NCBI GenBank assembly: GCA_903929425.1
Contig: CAIYUO010000042.1
Coordinates: 1 to 32,692, forward strand
DNA from: an uncultured Bacteroidota bacterium
GTDB taxonomy: Bacteria; Bacteroidota; Bacteroidia; Chitinophagales; Chitinophagaceae
Direction of reading: 5' to 3'
DNA: 32,692 nucleotides
In this document: positions 1 to 8,199 of the stretch, piece by piece
Layout of the letters: every line of letters begins with the position of its first letter
Numbering within the stretch: the first letter of the stretch is position 1
Position numbers and translations under genes: made by a program
The notes under the pieces: generated by a model
What the model saw: the letters and a program-made list of their open reading frames with translations, nothing else
The model's database searches: none
Told to the model about the DNA's origin: nothing

Positions 1-896
1 ATAATTTAGTTCAAACAGCAAGAAAACTTTTAACCTCCAATAAAAATTGTATTGTTTTAGTGGACGAAAGTTTTGCAAATAATTTTAGTCGACTTATATC
101 TTTCAAATCAAATATTACTACACAACAAAAAACGGTAATCTATATTTTGTCAAATCAAAAACCAACTAAATTTAATGTTGAAGCTAATCATAAAATTGAA
201 GAGCTTGTTTTAAATAATGTTGTAGGTGTCATCCCTGGTAAGTCTTTGCCTAATGAGTTTGTAATATTTTCAGGGCATTATGACCATTTAGGTATTAATA
301 GTGCGAAAGCTGTTAATGGCGACTCTATTTACAATGGTGCTAATGACGATGCTGCTGGAACGACAGCTATGATGATGCTTTCTAAATATTTCAAGAAATT
401 GAATAATAATGAACGTACTTTAATATTTGTTGCATTTACTGCCGAAGAAATGGGTGGTTTTGGCGCGCAATATTTTTCGAAACAGTTTGATCCAATAACC
501 GTTAAGGCCATGTTTAATTTAGAAATGATAGGCACTGAAAGTAAATGGGGAAAAAATAGTGCATACATCACCGGTTATGAAAAAACTAATATGGGTCAAA
601 TACTTCAACAAAATTTAGCGGGTACTGATTTTAAATTTTACCCTGATCCCTATACGGATCAGAATTTATTTTATAGATCCGATAATGCAACCCTTGCAAG
701 ATTAGGCGTTCCAGCACATACTATTTCAACTTCAAAAATGGATAGCGAACCTAATTATCATAAACCAAGTGATGAATTTGAAACTTTAGACATGAATAAT
801 ATGAATGAAATTATAAAAGCAATTGCTTTAAGTGCTCAGTCAATTATTGCTGGTAAGGATACGCCTACAAGAGTTGACACCACACAATTAAAATAA
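1..896 (+). CDS. M28-family zinc peptidase, 5'-truncated by window edge
   Basis: The reading frame is open from base 3 with no stop, so the true start lies before the window; the GTG at 60 is an internal valine. Visible M28 motifs, numbered from that codon, are the GHYDH histidine near 73, the NDDAAG aspartates at 96-97, the AEE glutamates at 129-130, NLEMIG at 153-158 and a late NYHKPSDE histidine. Together they form the two-zinc site of M28 aminopeptidases. Position 155 is Glu where many M28 enzymes have Asp; my recollection is that this variant is common in Bacteroidota. The protein probably acts on peptides in the periplasm, but its signal peptide would be outside the window. It sits 38 bp upstream of a serine hydrolase gene on the same strand, so the two are probably co-transcribed. 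Family assignment is confident; substrate is unknown. Confidence 0.9.
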   Translation, partial: NLVQTARKLLTSNKNCIVLVDESFANNFSRLISFKSNITTQQKTVIYILSNQKPTKFNVEANHKIEELVLNNVVGVIPGKSLPNEFVIFSGHYDHLGINSAKAVNGDSIYNGANDDAAGTTAMMMLSKYFKKLNNNERTLIFVAFTAEEMGGFGAQYFSKQFDPITVKAMFNLEMIGTESKWGKNSAYITGYEKTNMGQILQQNLAGTDFKFYPDPYTDQNLFYRSDNATLARLGVPAHTISTSKMDSEPNYHKPSDEFETLDMNNMNEIIKAIALSAQSIIAGKDTPTRVDTTQLK

Positions 897-934
897 AAAA
901 TAGAAAGAATCATAACCAACAAAAAAGCAATTCC

Positions 935-2149
935 ATGCGTAAACTATTATTAGGTATATTTTTATTTGAGATTATGGTATCAAACGCTCAAACTAAATTA
1001 TATTTTCCAAGTCAAAATAATTGGGAGACTAAATCTGCAATATCTTTTAATATTGACAGTAATAAAATAAATGAAGCCATATCTTTTGCAAAGGAAAATG
1101 AAACCAAATTACCTAAAAACCTATGGCTGTCTCAAGCCATGCAATATGGCAAGGAACCCTTTTCAGATCCTATTGGTCCAATGGCAAGTAGGGGACCTGC
1201 TGCTGGTTTAATTATTTATAAAGGATACGTTATAGCAAGTTGGGGAAATCCTAATTCGGTAGAATCAGTTAACAGCGTTACAAAAAGTATGGTGTCAACG
1301 GTTGTTGGCTTAGCAGTTGATAAAGGTTTAATTAAAAATATCCAAGATCCAGTTTATACCTATTTGCCTCCTATACAAGTAGTCAATGGGGAAGGTGTAA
1401 CTGCCGATCAAAATCCAATTGCCAAAATATCCTTTATTTATCCATTTGAAACAGCACATAATAGAAAAATAAATTGGGATCATTTACTAAGACAAACTAG
1501 TGATTGGGAAGGGGTATTATGGGGTAAACCAGATTGGGCTGACAGGCCATCAGATAAACCAGATGAATGGACAACCAGAAAACGATTTGAACCCGGTACG
1601 GTTTACAAATATAATGATACTAGGGTTAATGCCTTAGCGTTGGCGGCAACAACTATTTGGCGAAAACCACTTCCTCAGGTATTAAGAGAAGAAGTTATGA
1701 ATCCCATTGGGGCATCCAATACTTGGGCATGGACAGGCTATAACAATGCATGGATTGTATTGGATGGGAAAATGATTCAGTCCGTAAGTGGAGGTGGTCA
1801 CTTTGGAGGAGGTTTATATATGAATGCCTATGATATGGCACGTTTTGGTTTACTAACCCTTAGAAAAGGAAACTGGAATGGTAAACAAATAATTTCAGAA
1901 GACTGGATAAATAAATCACGCACACCTACACAAGCAAATACAGGTTACGGATTCATGAACTATTTTTTAAATACCGATAAAAAAATGTACCCATCTGCAC
2001 CTGCTTCATCATTTACACATGTTGGTAATGGTACAAACGCAATTTATGTAGATACTGAAAATGATTTGGTGGTAGTAGTAAGATGGATTGAAGACAAGCA
2101 AATAGACGGATTCCTAAAAATATTATTAAGTGCGTTACCAACTAAATAA
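935..2149 (+). CDS. Secreted serine hydrolase, beta-lactamase/class C family
   Basis: The protein has 404 residues. A signal peptide of about 19 residues ends at SNAQ, so it is exported. The nucleophile motif SVTK is at 114-117 (Ser114, Lys117), the Tyr motif YKYND at about 224-228, and an H-V-G segment near the C terminus. This is the class C beta-lactamase/esterase/DD-peptidase fold. Members hydrolyse esters, amides or D-amino-acid peptides, and family membership alone does not show beta-lactam resistance. The gene starts 38 bp after the M28 peptidase gene and ends only 6 bp from the convergent DoxX-like gene, with no hairpin terminator visible between them. A role in envelope turnover or scavenging is an inference. 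Confidence 0.88.
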   Translation: MRKLLLGIFLFEIMVSNAQTKLYFPSQNNWETKSAISFNIDSNKINEAISFAKENETKLPKNLWLSQAMQYGKEPFSDPIGPMASRGPAAGLIIYKGYVIASWGNPNSVESVNSVTKSMVSTVVGLAVDKGLIKNIQDPVYTYLPPIQVVNGEGVTADQNPIAKISFIYPFETAHNRKINWDHLLRQTSDWEGVLWGKPDWADRPSDKPDEWTTRKRFEPGTVYKYNDTRVNALALAATTIWRKPLPQVLREEVMNPIGASNTWAWTGYNNAWIVLDGKMIQSVSGGGHFGGGLYMNAYDMARFGLLTLRKGNWNGKQIISEDWINKSRTPTQANTGYGFMNYFLNTDKKMYPSAPASSFTHVGNGTNAIYVDTENDLVVVVRWIEDKQIDGFLKILLSALPTK

Positions 2150-2155
2150 AAAAAA

Positions 2156-2524
2156 CTAACTTTTTGCTTTTTGTAATTTGTGGAAACTAATATAAGAAGT
2201 TAACAATAATCCAAAAAATATAACACCCATCATTCCAAAAGGAATAAATGGATCACCCACTGCGATATGGGCATTTACGGCAGTTAAATACATGATGCCA
2301 AAACCTACATAAGCCCACTCTTTAAATCGAGCTGGTATTGCTGGCACAGCTAATAATACGGCACCAATTAATTGTCCAATACTTACTTCTAAACCCATGT
2401 AACGTGGGATGCCTAAATGTTTTGTTCCTTCAATAGCCATTTCTGAATTCATCTGAATTGCACTTAGTGCAAATAATGAAATAATGCCAGTACTAATCCA
2501 GTAAATAATTTTTGTAGTTTTCAT
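2156..2524 (-). CDS. DoxX-like four-helix membrane protein
   Basis: This 122-residue protein has four hydrophobic segments (about 7-25, 45-65, 70-88, 93-113). The size and spacing match the DoxX-like family of small membrane proteins in Bacteroidota. The segment GLEVSIGQLIGAVLL and the polar loop before helix 3 are typical of that group. No catalytic motif is visible and the biochemical role is unknown. It is last in a run of minus-strand genes but separated from the asparaginase-like gene by 90 bp, so it may have its own promoter; I could find only a poor match to the Bacteroidota -7 box there. Its stop lies 6 bp from the convergent serine hydrolase gene. Confidence 0.75.
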   Translation of the reverse strand: MKTTKIIYWISTGIISLFALSAIQMNSEMAIEGTKHLGIPRYMGLEVSIGQLIGAVLLAVPAIPARFKEWAYVGFGIMYLTAVNAHIAVGDPFIPFGMMGVIFFGLLLTSYISFHKLQKAKS

Positions 2525-2614
2525 AGTGCGTAGTTTAATTAAATTTATCTGTTTGATTTTGTAATTAAGTTACAATATACATTTACTCATTAAAATATCC
2601 AATAGTCATGTAAA

Positions 2615-3106
2615 TTAAATTGCCTCAAATTCACCCTTGTCTATATTTTTTTTTACTTTACCTGCTTCAAATATTTTACCATTCATGGCAATATAAATAC
2701 CTGGTTTGAGCACTTGAACAAAGGCAAGCGCACTTCCTAAATTAAATAACCCATCACTACTTCCAAATTTATAAGGTACCATTGCTCCGGTAAGGACAAT
2801 GGTTTTTTCTTTACAATTTTCAATTAAATATTCGGCAGTAATCGTCATGGTGTCCGTGCCATGCGTAATTAAAATTTTATCACAGGGTGTTTGATTACAA
2901 GCTTTTGCAATAAGCGCTCTGTCGGCTTCTAAAAAATCCAAACTATCCTTCATCATTAAGGTCTCTAAGGAAAGGTTTAGTTTACTACGACCTAATTCCA
3001 ACATCTCCTTTAAATGCGTTTCCTTAAAATACAAATTACCGTTTAGTTCATTGTATTCTTTATCAAAAGTACCACCTGTAATAAAAACTTGAATAGGCTT
3101 ATCCAT
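2615..3106 (-). CDS. Half-length asparaginase-like protein (N-terminal domain only)
   Basis: This 163-residue protein matches only the N-terminal domain of type I/II asparaginases. The first catalytic loop TGGTF is at 10-14 (Thr10, Thr13) and the second motif THGTDT at 81-86. The VLTGAMVPY strand follows at 104-112 and a SSDGLFNLGSA segment at 116-126. Full asparaginases have about 330 residues with a C-terminal domain that completes the active site. Here the frame ends cleanly after about 163 residues and the next gene downstream is unrelated, so this is not an obvious frameshift. Stand-alone N-domains of this length occur in many bacteria without an assigned role. There is no signal peptide, so it is probably cytoplasmic. 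Its ATG is 3 bp after the esterase stop, indicating co-transcription. Confidence 0.82.
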   Translation of the reverse strand: MDKPIQVFITGGTFDKEYNELNGNLYFKETHLKEMLELGRSKLNLSLETLMMKDSLDFLEADRALIAKACNQTPCDKILITHGTDTMTITAEYLIENCKEKTIVLTGAMVPYKFGSSDGLFNLGSALAFVQVLKPGIYIAMNGKIFEAGKVKKNIDKGEFEAI

Positions 3107-3109
3107 ATT

Positions 3110-3988
3110 TTATTTTGCTCTAAAATTATCACTAATAAATGACAATGCTTCAATCACGTTATTTCTCCAATAGGTCCAGTTATGATCGCCGTCTCTTATC
3201 CTAAATTCATGTGCCACTTTTTTATTGGTAAGTGTAATATGTAACTGAGCATTACCAACTGTTAAAAAATCATCGTCACCGCAGTCAATCCAATATTTTA
3301 CGGCTCCTAATGCTTCGGGCGTTTTATTATCTATAATACTAAATATACTATTGGCATACCAATTGTTTGTGAGCCTATCTTTTCCTTTTAGATTTTTACC
3401 AATGCTACTCCCAAAATAATTATTGTACCTAGCTTCTTGCATATTTTCATAATCATTATTGGTCCATATTGCAGCACTTAAGGGTGCGGCTGCCACAAAC
3501 AATTCAGGATATTTCAATGCATATAATAAACTACCATAACCTCCCATGGAAAGGCCAGCAATGCCCCTGAATCGCTTATCGGCTTTTACTTTATATGTTT
3601 TTTCAATATGCGGAATTAACTCTTTTATAAAAAAATCTTCATAATTCATAGAGCCATCAAACGCATTCATATAAAAACTTTTAAAACCATCAGGAGTCAC
3701 AATAATCATCGGGGCTATTTTTCCCTCCTTAGTGGCTGCATCTGCTAAGCGATTAATTTCTCCAAATTGAATCCAACCATCATCCGAGTCACCATGACCA
3801 TGTAATAAATAGGTCACCGGATAATTACGCCCATTGGTTTCATATCCTTCTGGTAAATACACAGTATAATGAACATCTCTATTTAAAATAGTGCTTTTGA
3901 TAATCTGTTTAGTAAGCACTTTTCCTTGGCTAAACCCAGCAGTGAAATATATGATGGCAAAAAAGATAAAAACAATTTTTGGTTTCAT
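3110..3988 (-). CDS. Secreted alpha/beta-hydrolase esterase (PF00756 type)
   Basis: The protein has 292 residues and a signal peptide of about 20. The alpha/beta-hydrolase landmarks are an oxyanion segment LLHGHGDSDDGW near residues 61-72, the nucleophile elbow GLSMGG around 145-150, an acidic stretch CGDDD late in the fold, and a C-terminal GDHNW histidine. This is the putative-esterase family of S-formylglutathione hydrolase, feruloyl and acetyl esterases. Because it is exported and lies downstream of a GH105 hydrolase gene, removal of acyl groups from plant-type polysaccharide is plausible, but the substrate is not shown by the sequence. It lies 28 bp after the VOC gene (counting from that gene's stop) and 3 bp before the asparaginase-like gene. 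Confidence 0.87.
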   Translation of the reverse strand: MKPKIVFIFFAIIYFTAGFSQGKVLTKQIIKSTILNRDVHYTVYLPEGYETNGRNYPVTYLLHGHGDSDDGWIQFGEINRLADAATKEGKIAPMIIVTPDGFKSFYMNAFDGSMNYEDFFIKELIPHIEKTYKVKADKRFRGIAGLSMGGYGSLLYALKYPELFVAAAPLSAAIWTNNDYENMQEARYNNYFGSSIGKNLKGKDRLTNNWYANSIFSIIDNKTPEALGAVKYWIDCGDDDFLTVGNAQLHITLTNKKVAHEFRIRDGDHNWTYWRNNVIEALSFISDNFRAK

Positions 3989-4016
3989 AAAATCGTATTT
4001 TATTTTTTAGTATTTA

Positions 4017-4466
4017 TTAAAATTGGTCATCATTAATTTCTATCCAATAACCATCTGGGTCTTGTATCCAAATTTGATGAACACCATCAACGCGCGTTGT
4101 TATTTTATTAAGATTTCCTGCAACGTCTTCATATGGCCATTTTACGGATTGCAATTTATATACAAAAGCATTAAAATCGGGCACTGTAAAACAAGTGTGT
4201 TGATTTTTGTAATATTCTTTTTTTTGAGTAGCTCCTTGGATAACATGTAACATCGTGTGTTCGCCTGTTTTATACCAAATGTGTCTACCATCATGAAATG
4301 GTTCGGCTATTGAATCAATACCAAGGACAGTAGAATAAAAATTTCCGGATGCGGCTAAATTCATTACATATATAGCCGTATGATTAATGTGAATCTTGGT
4401 GTTTTTGTTTTGAGCATTAGCAGTTACAGCTAAGCTTAACAAGGCGATGAAGCAAGCAATTTTCAT
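4017..4466 (-). CDS. Secreted VOC-superfamily (glyoxalase-like) protein
   Basis: I chose the ATG at 4466 rather than the TTG six bases upstream, because it begins directly with a signal peptide (MKIACFIALLSLAVTANAQ). The mature part of about 130 residues is one VOC domain with two beta-alpha-beta-beta-beta modules: IHINHTAIYV opens the first, a central HTCFTVPD opens the second, and DPDGYWIEIND closes it. The histidines of the two module openings and the glutamate of WIEIND are placed like VOC metal ligands. VOC proteins include glyoxalases, dioxygenases and epimerases, so the reaction cannot be named. Export is unusual for a glyoxalase. The gene sits between GH105 and esterase genes with short gaps (about 54 and 28 bp), consistent with one operon. 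Confidence 0.83.
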   Translation of the reverse strand: MKIACFIALLSLAVTANAQNKNTKIHINHTAIYVMNLAASGNFYSTVLGIDSIAEPFHDGRHIWYKTGEHTMLHVIQGATQKKEYYKNQHTCFTVPDFNAFVYKLQSVKWPYEDVAGNLNKITTRVDGVHQIWIQDPDGYWIEINDDQF

Positions 4467-4520
4467 ATTCAATATTTAGGTAGTTCTAAGGTACACAAAA
4501 GCGTTTAATACAAGTCTATA

Positions 4521-5777
4521 TTATGGCATATTAGTTCCTCTTTTTTTATTCATAAAATCAATTTCAATACAAGCCTGAATAAAAGGTCCAATCGCTTTTA
4601 AATCATCATCTCGCTTTGGCTCATTTACATAATAAGCATACGTTCCGTCTCGGTAAGGTATTCCTCCAAGCCCAGCTCCAGATACTGCCTTATTGTAGTG
4701 TACTTTTTTATTACTATCCACCACCACAAATTCTTTAATCATGCCATTATATCCAAATTTTACGGCTTGTTTATACTCATTTGATAAGTAGCCCATTCGA
4801 ATTCCTTTTGCAAGTGCAAATACAAACATGGCACTACTTGATGCTTCTAAATAATTATCTTTTTGGTTTGCTTTATCTGTTATTTGCCACCATACACCTG
4901 ATTTTTTATCCTGGTATTTTGCAATTGATTTAGCTAAACGGTTTAAAATGTTTATAAGTTCAACACGGCGCGGATTATTTTTAGGTATATAATCTAATAC
5001 ATCAACCAAACCCATCATATACCAGCCCATTGCTCTGCTCCAGAATTCAGGTGATTGACCTGTTTTTGGGTTGGCCCATTTTTGTAAATGACTTTCATCC
5101 CAACCATGGTATAATAAGCCGGTTGCTTGATTGCGACTGTATTTTTCCATGATTACAAACTGATTGATAATATCTGAAAAGTCATTATCATTTGGATGAG
5201 TACTAGTATATGCGGCATAAAAAGGAGCTGCCATATATAATCCATCCAGCCACATTTGTGTTGGATATTTTAATTTATGCCAAAATCCACCAACTTTATT
5301 GCGGGGCTGCCATGCAAGCTGCTGACGAATTTGCGCAGCAGCTTTTTTATATTTTTCATCATGATAAACACTATATAAAAAAAGTAACTGACGGCCTGCA
5401 GGAATATTATCAAAATTATATTCATCTAGGTTATAAGTTCTAATAGTACCATCATTATTAATAAAATGATCTATCATTTTTTTTGTGTAAGAAAGATATT
5501 TGTCATCATGTGTTTTTTCCCATAAATGTTCAAACCCCATTAACACCACTGACATTTCGTAATTCCACACAGCGGGCCTTTTATTTTGAATTTCCTCAAT
5601 ATTTTCACCTTGTTTAATTTGATTATCCTGAATCAAGTGATTTAGAAACTTTTTCACCACCATTGAGTCAGGATAGTTATTCATTACTGTATGCGCAATG
5701 CCATTTGCATATTCAAGTTGAGCCATAGCACTTGTACTAAAAATGACAAGCAATAAAAAGGATAATAACTTTTTCAT
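4521..5777 (-). CDS. Glycoside hydrolase family 105/88, unsaturated rhamnogalacturonyl/uronyl hydrolase
   Basis: The 418-residue protein has a signal peptide of about 19 ending at AMAQ. It has an (alpha/alpha)6-barrel pattern with the GH105/88 signatures: YNFDNIPAGRQ around 120-130 (Asp123), QMWLDGLYMAAPF around 174-186 (Asp178 as likely catalytic acid), then GLLYHGWDES and EFWSRAMGWYMMGL. A C-terminal YLEASSSAMFVFALAKG matches the family. These enzymes hydrate the double bond at the non-reducing end of oligosaccharides made by polysaccharide lyases, typically from rhamnogalacturonan or other uronic-acid polymers. It is first in the minus-strand run ending at 2156. No lyase or SusCD pair is present nearby, so this is not a classical polysaccharide utilisation locus within the window. 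Confidence 0.88.
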   Translation of the reverse strand: MKKLLSFLLLVIFSTSAMAQLEYANGIAHTVMNNYPDSMVVKKFLNHLIQDNQIKQGENIEEIQNKRPAVWNYEMSVVLMGFEHLWEKTHDDKYLSYTKKMIDHFINNDGTIRTYNLDEYNFDNIPAGRQLLFLYSVYHDEKYKKAAAQIRQQLAWQPRNKVGGFWHKLKYPTQMWLDGLYMAAPFYAAYTSTHPNDNDFSDIINQFVIMEKYSRNQATGLLYHGWDESHLQKWANPKTGQSPEFWSRAMGWYMMGLVDVLDYIPKNNPRRVELINILNRLAKSIAKYQDKKSGVWWQITDKANQKDNYLEASSSAMFVFALAKGIRMGYLSNEYKQAVKFGYNGMIKEFVVVDSNKKVHYNKAVSGAGLGGIPYRDGTYAYYVNEPKRDDDLKAIGPFIQACIEIDFMNKKRGTNMP

Positions 5778-5906
5778 AGTATGCTGTGAATTTATAAACT
5801 TGCTTAATTCGATAATGTTTTTACAAATTAGCCAATAAAACCAAATATTTCTAATTGATTTAAATTCATATGATATATGATAAAATCAAATAACCTACTA
5901 TTTTTA

Positions 5907-5936
5907 TAGACAAATAAAAATACTTATATTTGTCTA
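5907..5936. promoter_or_regulatory. Perfect 10-bp inverted repeat, candidate operator
   Basis: TAGACAAATA at 5907-5916 is repeated as its exact reverse complement TATTTGTCTA at 5927-5936, with a 10-base spacer. The repeat centres are 20 bp apart, about two helical turns, which suits a dimeric DNA-binding protein. It lies between the divergent GH105 and DUF1684 genes, 20 bp before the DUF1684 start, and its right arm overlaps the probable -7 promoter element. The regulator is not identifiable from the window. Confidence 0.5.
5925..5932 (+). promoter_or_regulatory. Bacteroidota -7 promoter element upstream of DUF1684 gene
   Basis: TATATTTG is an exact match to the Bacteroidota sigma-ABfr -7 consensus TAnnTTTG, 23 bp before the ATG at 5956. 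I do not see a good TTG at the expected -33 position, so the promoter may be weak or activator-dependent. It overlaps the right arm of the inverted repeat at 5907-5936. Confidence 0.45.
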
Positions 5937-5955
5937 CCTAATTAAAGCAGATAAT

Positions 5956-6843
5956 ATGAAAAAAGCCTTCTACCTTATTGTAATGATCTTTTTAGTAAAA
6001 ACTCTTGTTGCTCAGGAAGTGGATTATAAAACAACTATTAATCAATGGCATCAAACTAGAATCGCTGATTTGAAAAAGCCTAATAGTTGGTTGAATTTGG
6101 AAGGCTTATTTTGGTTACATAAGGGTAATAATAGTTTTGGAAGTACCAAAACAGCTGATTGTTATTATCCTAATGCTGCATTTCCTGCTTTACTTGGAAG
6201 TTTTAACTATGATGGCGATTCTGTAACATGGACAAGTGCTGGTGCTAATTTGATTGATATTAATAAAACTAAAAGCAAAGCCAATCAATCCTATACCGTA
6301 TTTACATCTAATCAGCAAGCGGCTGTAATGGATTGGAAACAATTTTCATGGGTTGTTATAAAAAGGGAGGATAAGATTGGGATTCGCTTTAGAAATTTAA
6401 AAGCTAAAACATTGCTTGAATTTAAGGGCATTGAACGATTTTCAATTAATGAAAGCTGGCGTATAAAAGGTAAATTAGAACAACCCGCGCAGGATTTTTT
6501 AATGATTACAAATGTATTGGGACAAAATACTGCTACCAAAAATGCGGGTAAATTTATATTTGAGAAAAACGGTCAAAAATATAGTTTGGATGTGATTGAT
6601 GAAGGAGGTCCAAAATTATTTATTGTATTTGCTGATCAAACATCCGGTGTTTCAACTTATGGGGCAGGAAGGTTCATTGAAATCCCAAAACCTGATACCA
6701 ATGGTAATACTGAAATAGATTTTAATAACGCTTATAATCCACCCTGCGCATTTACCGCTTTTGCAACCTGCCCACTACCTCCAAAGCAAAACCGCTTAGC
6801 CTTAAAAATTGAAGCTGGTGAAAAAAATTATGGACATCATTAA
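5956..6843 (+). CDS. Secreted DUF1684-family protein
   Basis: The protein has 295 residues with a signal peptide of about 19 ending at LVAQ. The DUF1684 landmarks are WHQTRIADLKKPNSWLNLEG near residues 31-50 and the strongly conserved C-terminal stretch with NPPCAFTAFATCPLPP and NRLALKIEAGEK (two cysteines eight residues apart). The family has no firmly established biochemical activity that I can name. Export places it in the periplasm or outer membrane. It is first in a two-gene unit: the UDP-sugar dehydrogenase starts 23 bp after its stop. Expression is probably driven from the TATATTTG element and may be controlled through the overlapping inverted repeat. Confidence 0.87.
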   Translation: MKKAFYLIVMIFLVKTLVAQEVDYKTTINQWHQTRIADLKKPNSWLNLEGLFWLHKGNNSFGSTKTADCYYPNAAFPALLGSFNYDGDSVTWTSAGANLIDINKTKSKANQSYTVFTSNQQAAVMDWKQFSWVVIKREDKIGIRFRNLKAKTLLEFKGIERFSINESWRIKGKLEQPAQDFLMITNVLGQNTATKNAGKFIFEKNGQKYSLDVIDEGGPKLFIVFADQTSGVSTYGAGRFIEIPKPDTNGNTEIDFNNAYNPPCAFTAFATCPLPPKQNRLALKIEAGEKNYGHH

Positions 6844-6866
6844 GGAGTCCATTAACTTTGAACTTA

Positions 6867-8138
6867 ATGAGTAGTTCAATCAATTCAAATCAATCATTAG
6901 CGGTCATTGGACTTGGTTATGTTGGCCTTCCCTTAGCGGTGGAATTTGGCAAAAAATACCAAGTGATTGGATATGATACTAATTTAGAAAGACTAAATGA
7001 ATTAAAGAAAGGTTATGACGAAACGAATCAAACAACATCAGTTGAGATTCAAAATGCGAAAGGATTAACTTTTAGTGCAAATTTAATTGATATTCAAAAC
7101 TGTACTATTTATATAGTGACAGTTCCAACGCCAGTTGATGAAAATAAATTACCTGACTTAAGTCCACTTTTGCATGCAAGTGAAATGCTAGGTTCTATCT
7201 TAAAAAAGGGAGACATTGTAATTTATGAAAGCACAGTATATCCTGGTTGTACCGAAGAGGATTGCGTTCCTATTTTAGAAAAAACCAGTTGCCTAAAATA
7301 TAATCAAGACTTTTTTTGTGGCTACTCGCCAGAAAGAATTAATCCAGGCGACAAAGTTAATACATTAACAAAAATTAAAAAAGTTACCTCAGGATCTAAT
7401 CCTGATATTGCAGAAAAGGTGGATCAACTTTACAATAGCATCATAACAGCAGGCACACACAAAGCTTCCAGTATAAAAGTGGCAGAAGCATCAAAATCAA
7501 TTGAAAATGCGCAAAGAGACATTAATATTTCATTTGTAAATGAACTAGCGTTGATATTTGATAAAATGGGTATTGATACACAGGAAGTACTTGATGCTGC
7601 TGCAACCAAATGGAATTTTTTACCTTTTAAACCTGGATTAGTAGGCGGTCATTGTATTGGAGTTGATCCATATTATTTAGCGTACAAAGCAAAAAAATTA
7701 GGACATAATCCACAAGTAATATTATCGGGAAGAGCTGTGAATGATGAAATGAGTTCATTTGTAGCCAATAAATTAAATAGACTCATGATTCAAAATGGCT
7801 TTGAAAATAAAAAAGCCACCATTCTTTTATTGGGAGTAACTTTTAAAGAGAATTGCCCTGATATTAGAAATTCAAAAGTTTTTGATATTTATCATCAATT
7901 AGTTGAAATGGGATATCAAGTTCATGCATTTGATCCTTTTGCAAATGCACATGAAGTTGTTGCAAAACATAAAATAAAACTCACTACAACTATTGATAAA
8001 TATGACGGTATCCTATTAACGGTGGCACATGATTTTTTTAAATCCTTAGATTATATGAAAATAAAATCTAGTGAAAAAAGTGTGCTATTCGATACTAAGT
8101 CAATACTAGATAAAAAAATAGTTACAGCAAGGCTGTAA
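6867..8138 (+). CDS. tviB: UDP-N-acetylhexosamine 6-dehydrogenase, TviB/WbpO type
   Basis: This nucleotide-sugar dehydrogenase oxidises a UDP-N-acetylhexosamine to the uronic acid with NAD+, feeding capsule, exopolysaccharide or O-antigen synthesis in the cytoplasm. The N-terminal Rossmann motif is GLGYVGLP. The middle segment has SPERINPGDK and AGTHKASSIKVAEASK, and the catalytic cysteine is in VGGHCIGVDPYY (Cys263 from the chosen ATG). A C-terminal UDP-binding domain follows (LLGVTFKENCPDIRNSK). The KWNFLPFKPGLVGGH context favours TviB/WbpO over UDP-glucose dehydrogenase. I took the ATG at 6867; a TTG at 6858 lies about 10 bp after an AAGGAG and could be used instead, adding three residues. 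No glycosyltransferase gene is nearby, so the polymer it serves is unknown. Confidence 0.9.
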   Translation: MSSSINSNQSLAVIGLGYVGLPLAVEFGKKYQVIGYDTNLERLNELKKGYDETNQTTSVEIQNAKGLTFSANLIDIQNCTIYIVTVPTPVDENKLPDLSPLLHASEMLGSILKKGDIVIYESTVYPGCTEEDCVPILEKTSCLKYNQDFFCGYSPERINPGDKVNTLTKIKKVTSGSNPDIAEKVDQLYNSIITAGTHKASSIKVAEASKSIENAQRDINISFVNELALIFDKMGIDTQEVLDAAATKWNFLPFKPGLVGGHCIGVDPYYLAYKAKKLGHNPQVILSGRAVNDEMSSFVANKLNRLMIQNGFENKKATILLLGVTFKENCPDIRNSKVFDIYHQLVEMGYQVHAFDPFANAHEVVAKHKIKLTTTIDKYDGILLTVAHDFFKSLDYMKIKSSEKSVLFDTKSILDKKIVTARL

Positions 8139-8199
8139 CTATTCGGATGCTTCAATTAATTTTTACCTGAATTTTTTACTTTTATTTAAGTGATAGTTT

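Noticed and set aside
935..2149. Antibiotic resistance by a class C beta-lactamase.
   Set aside because: The fold is shared by many esterases and peptidases; nothing beyond the general SxxK/Tyr motifs points to beta-lactam hydrolysis.
4521..5777. A polysaccharide utilisation locus around the GH105 gene.
   Set aside because: There is no SusC/SusD pair, lyase or hybrid two-component regulator next to it in the window.
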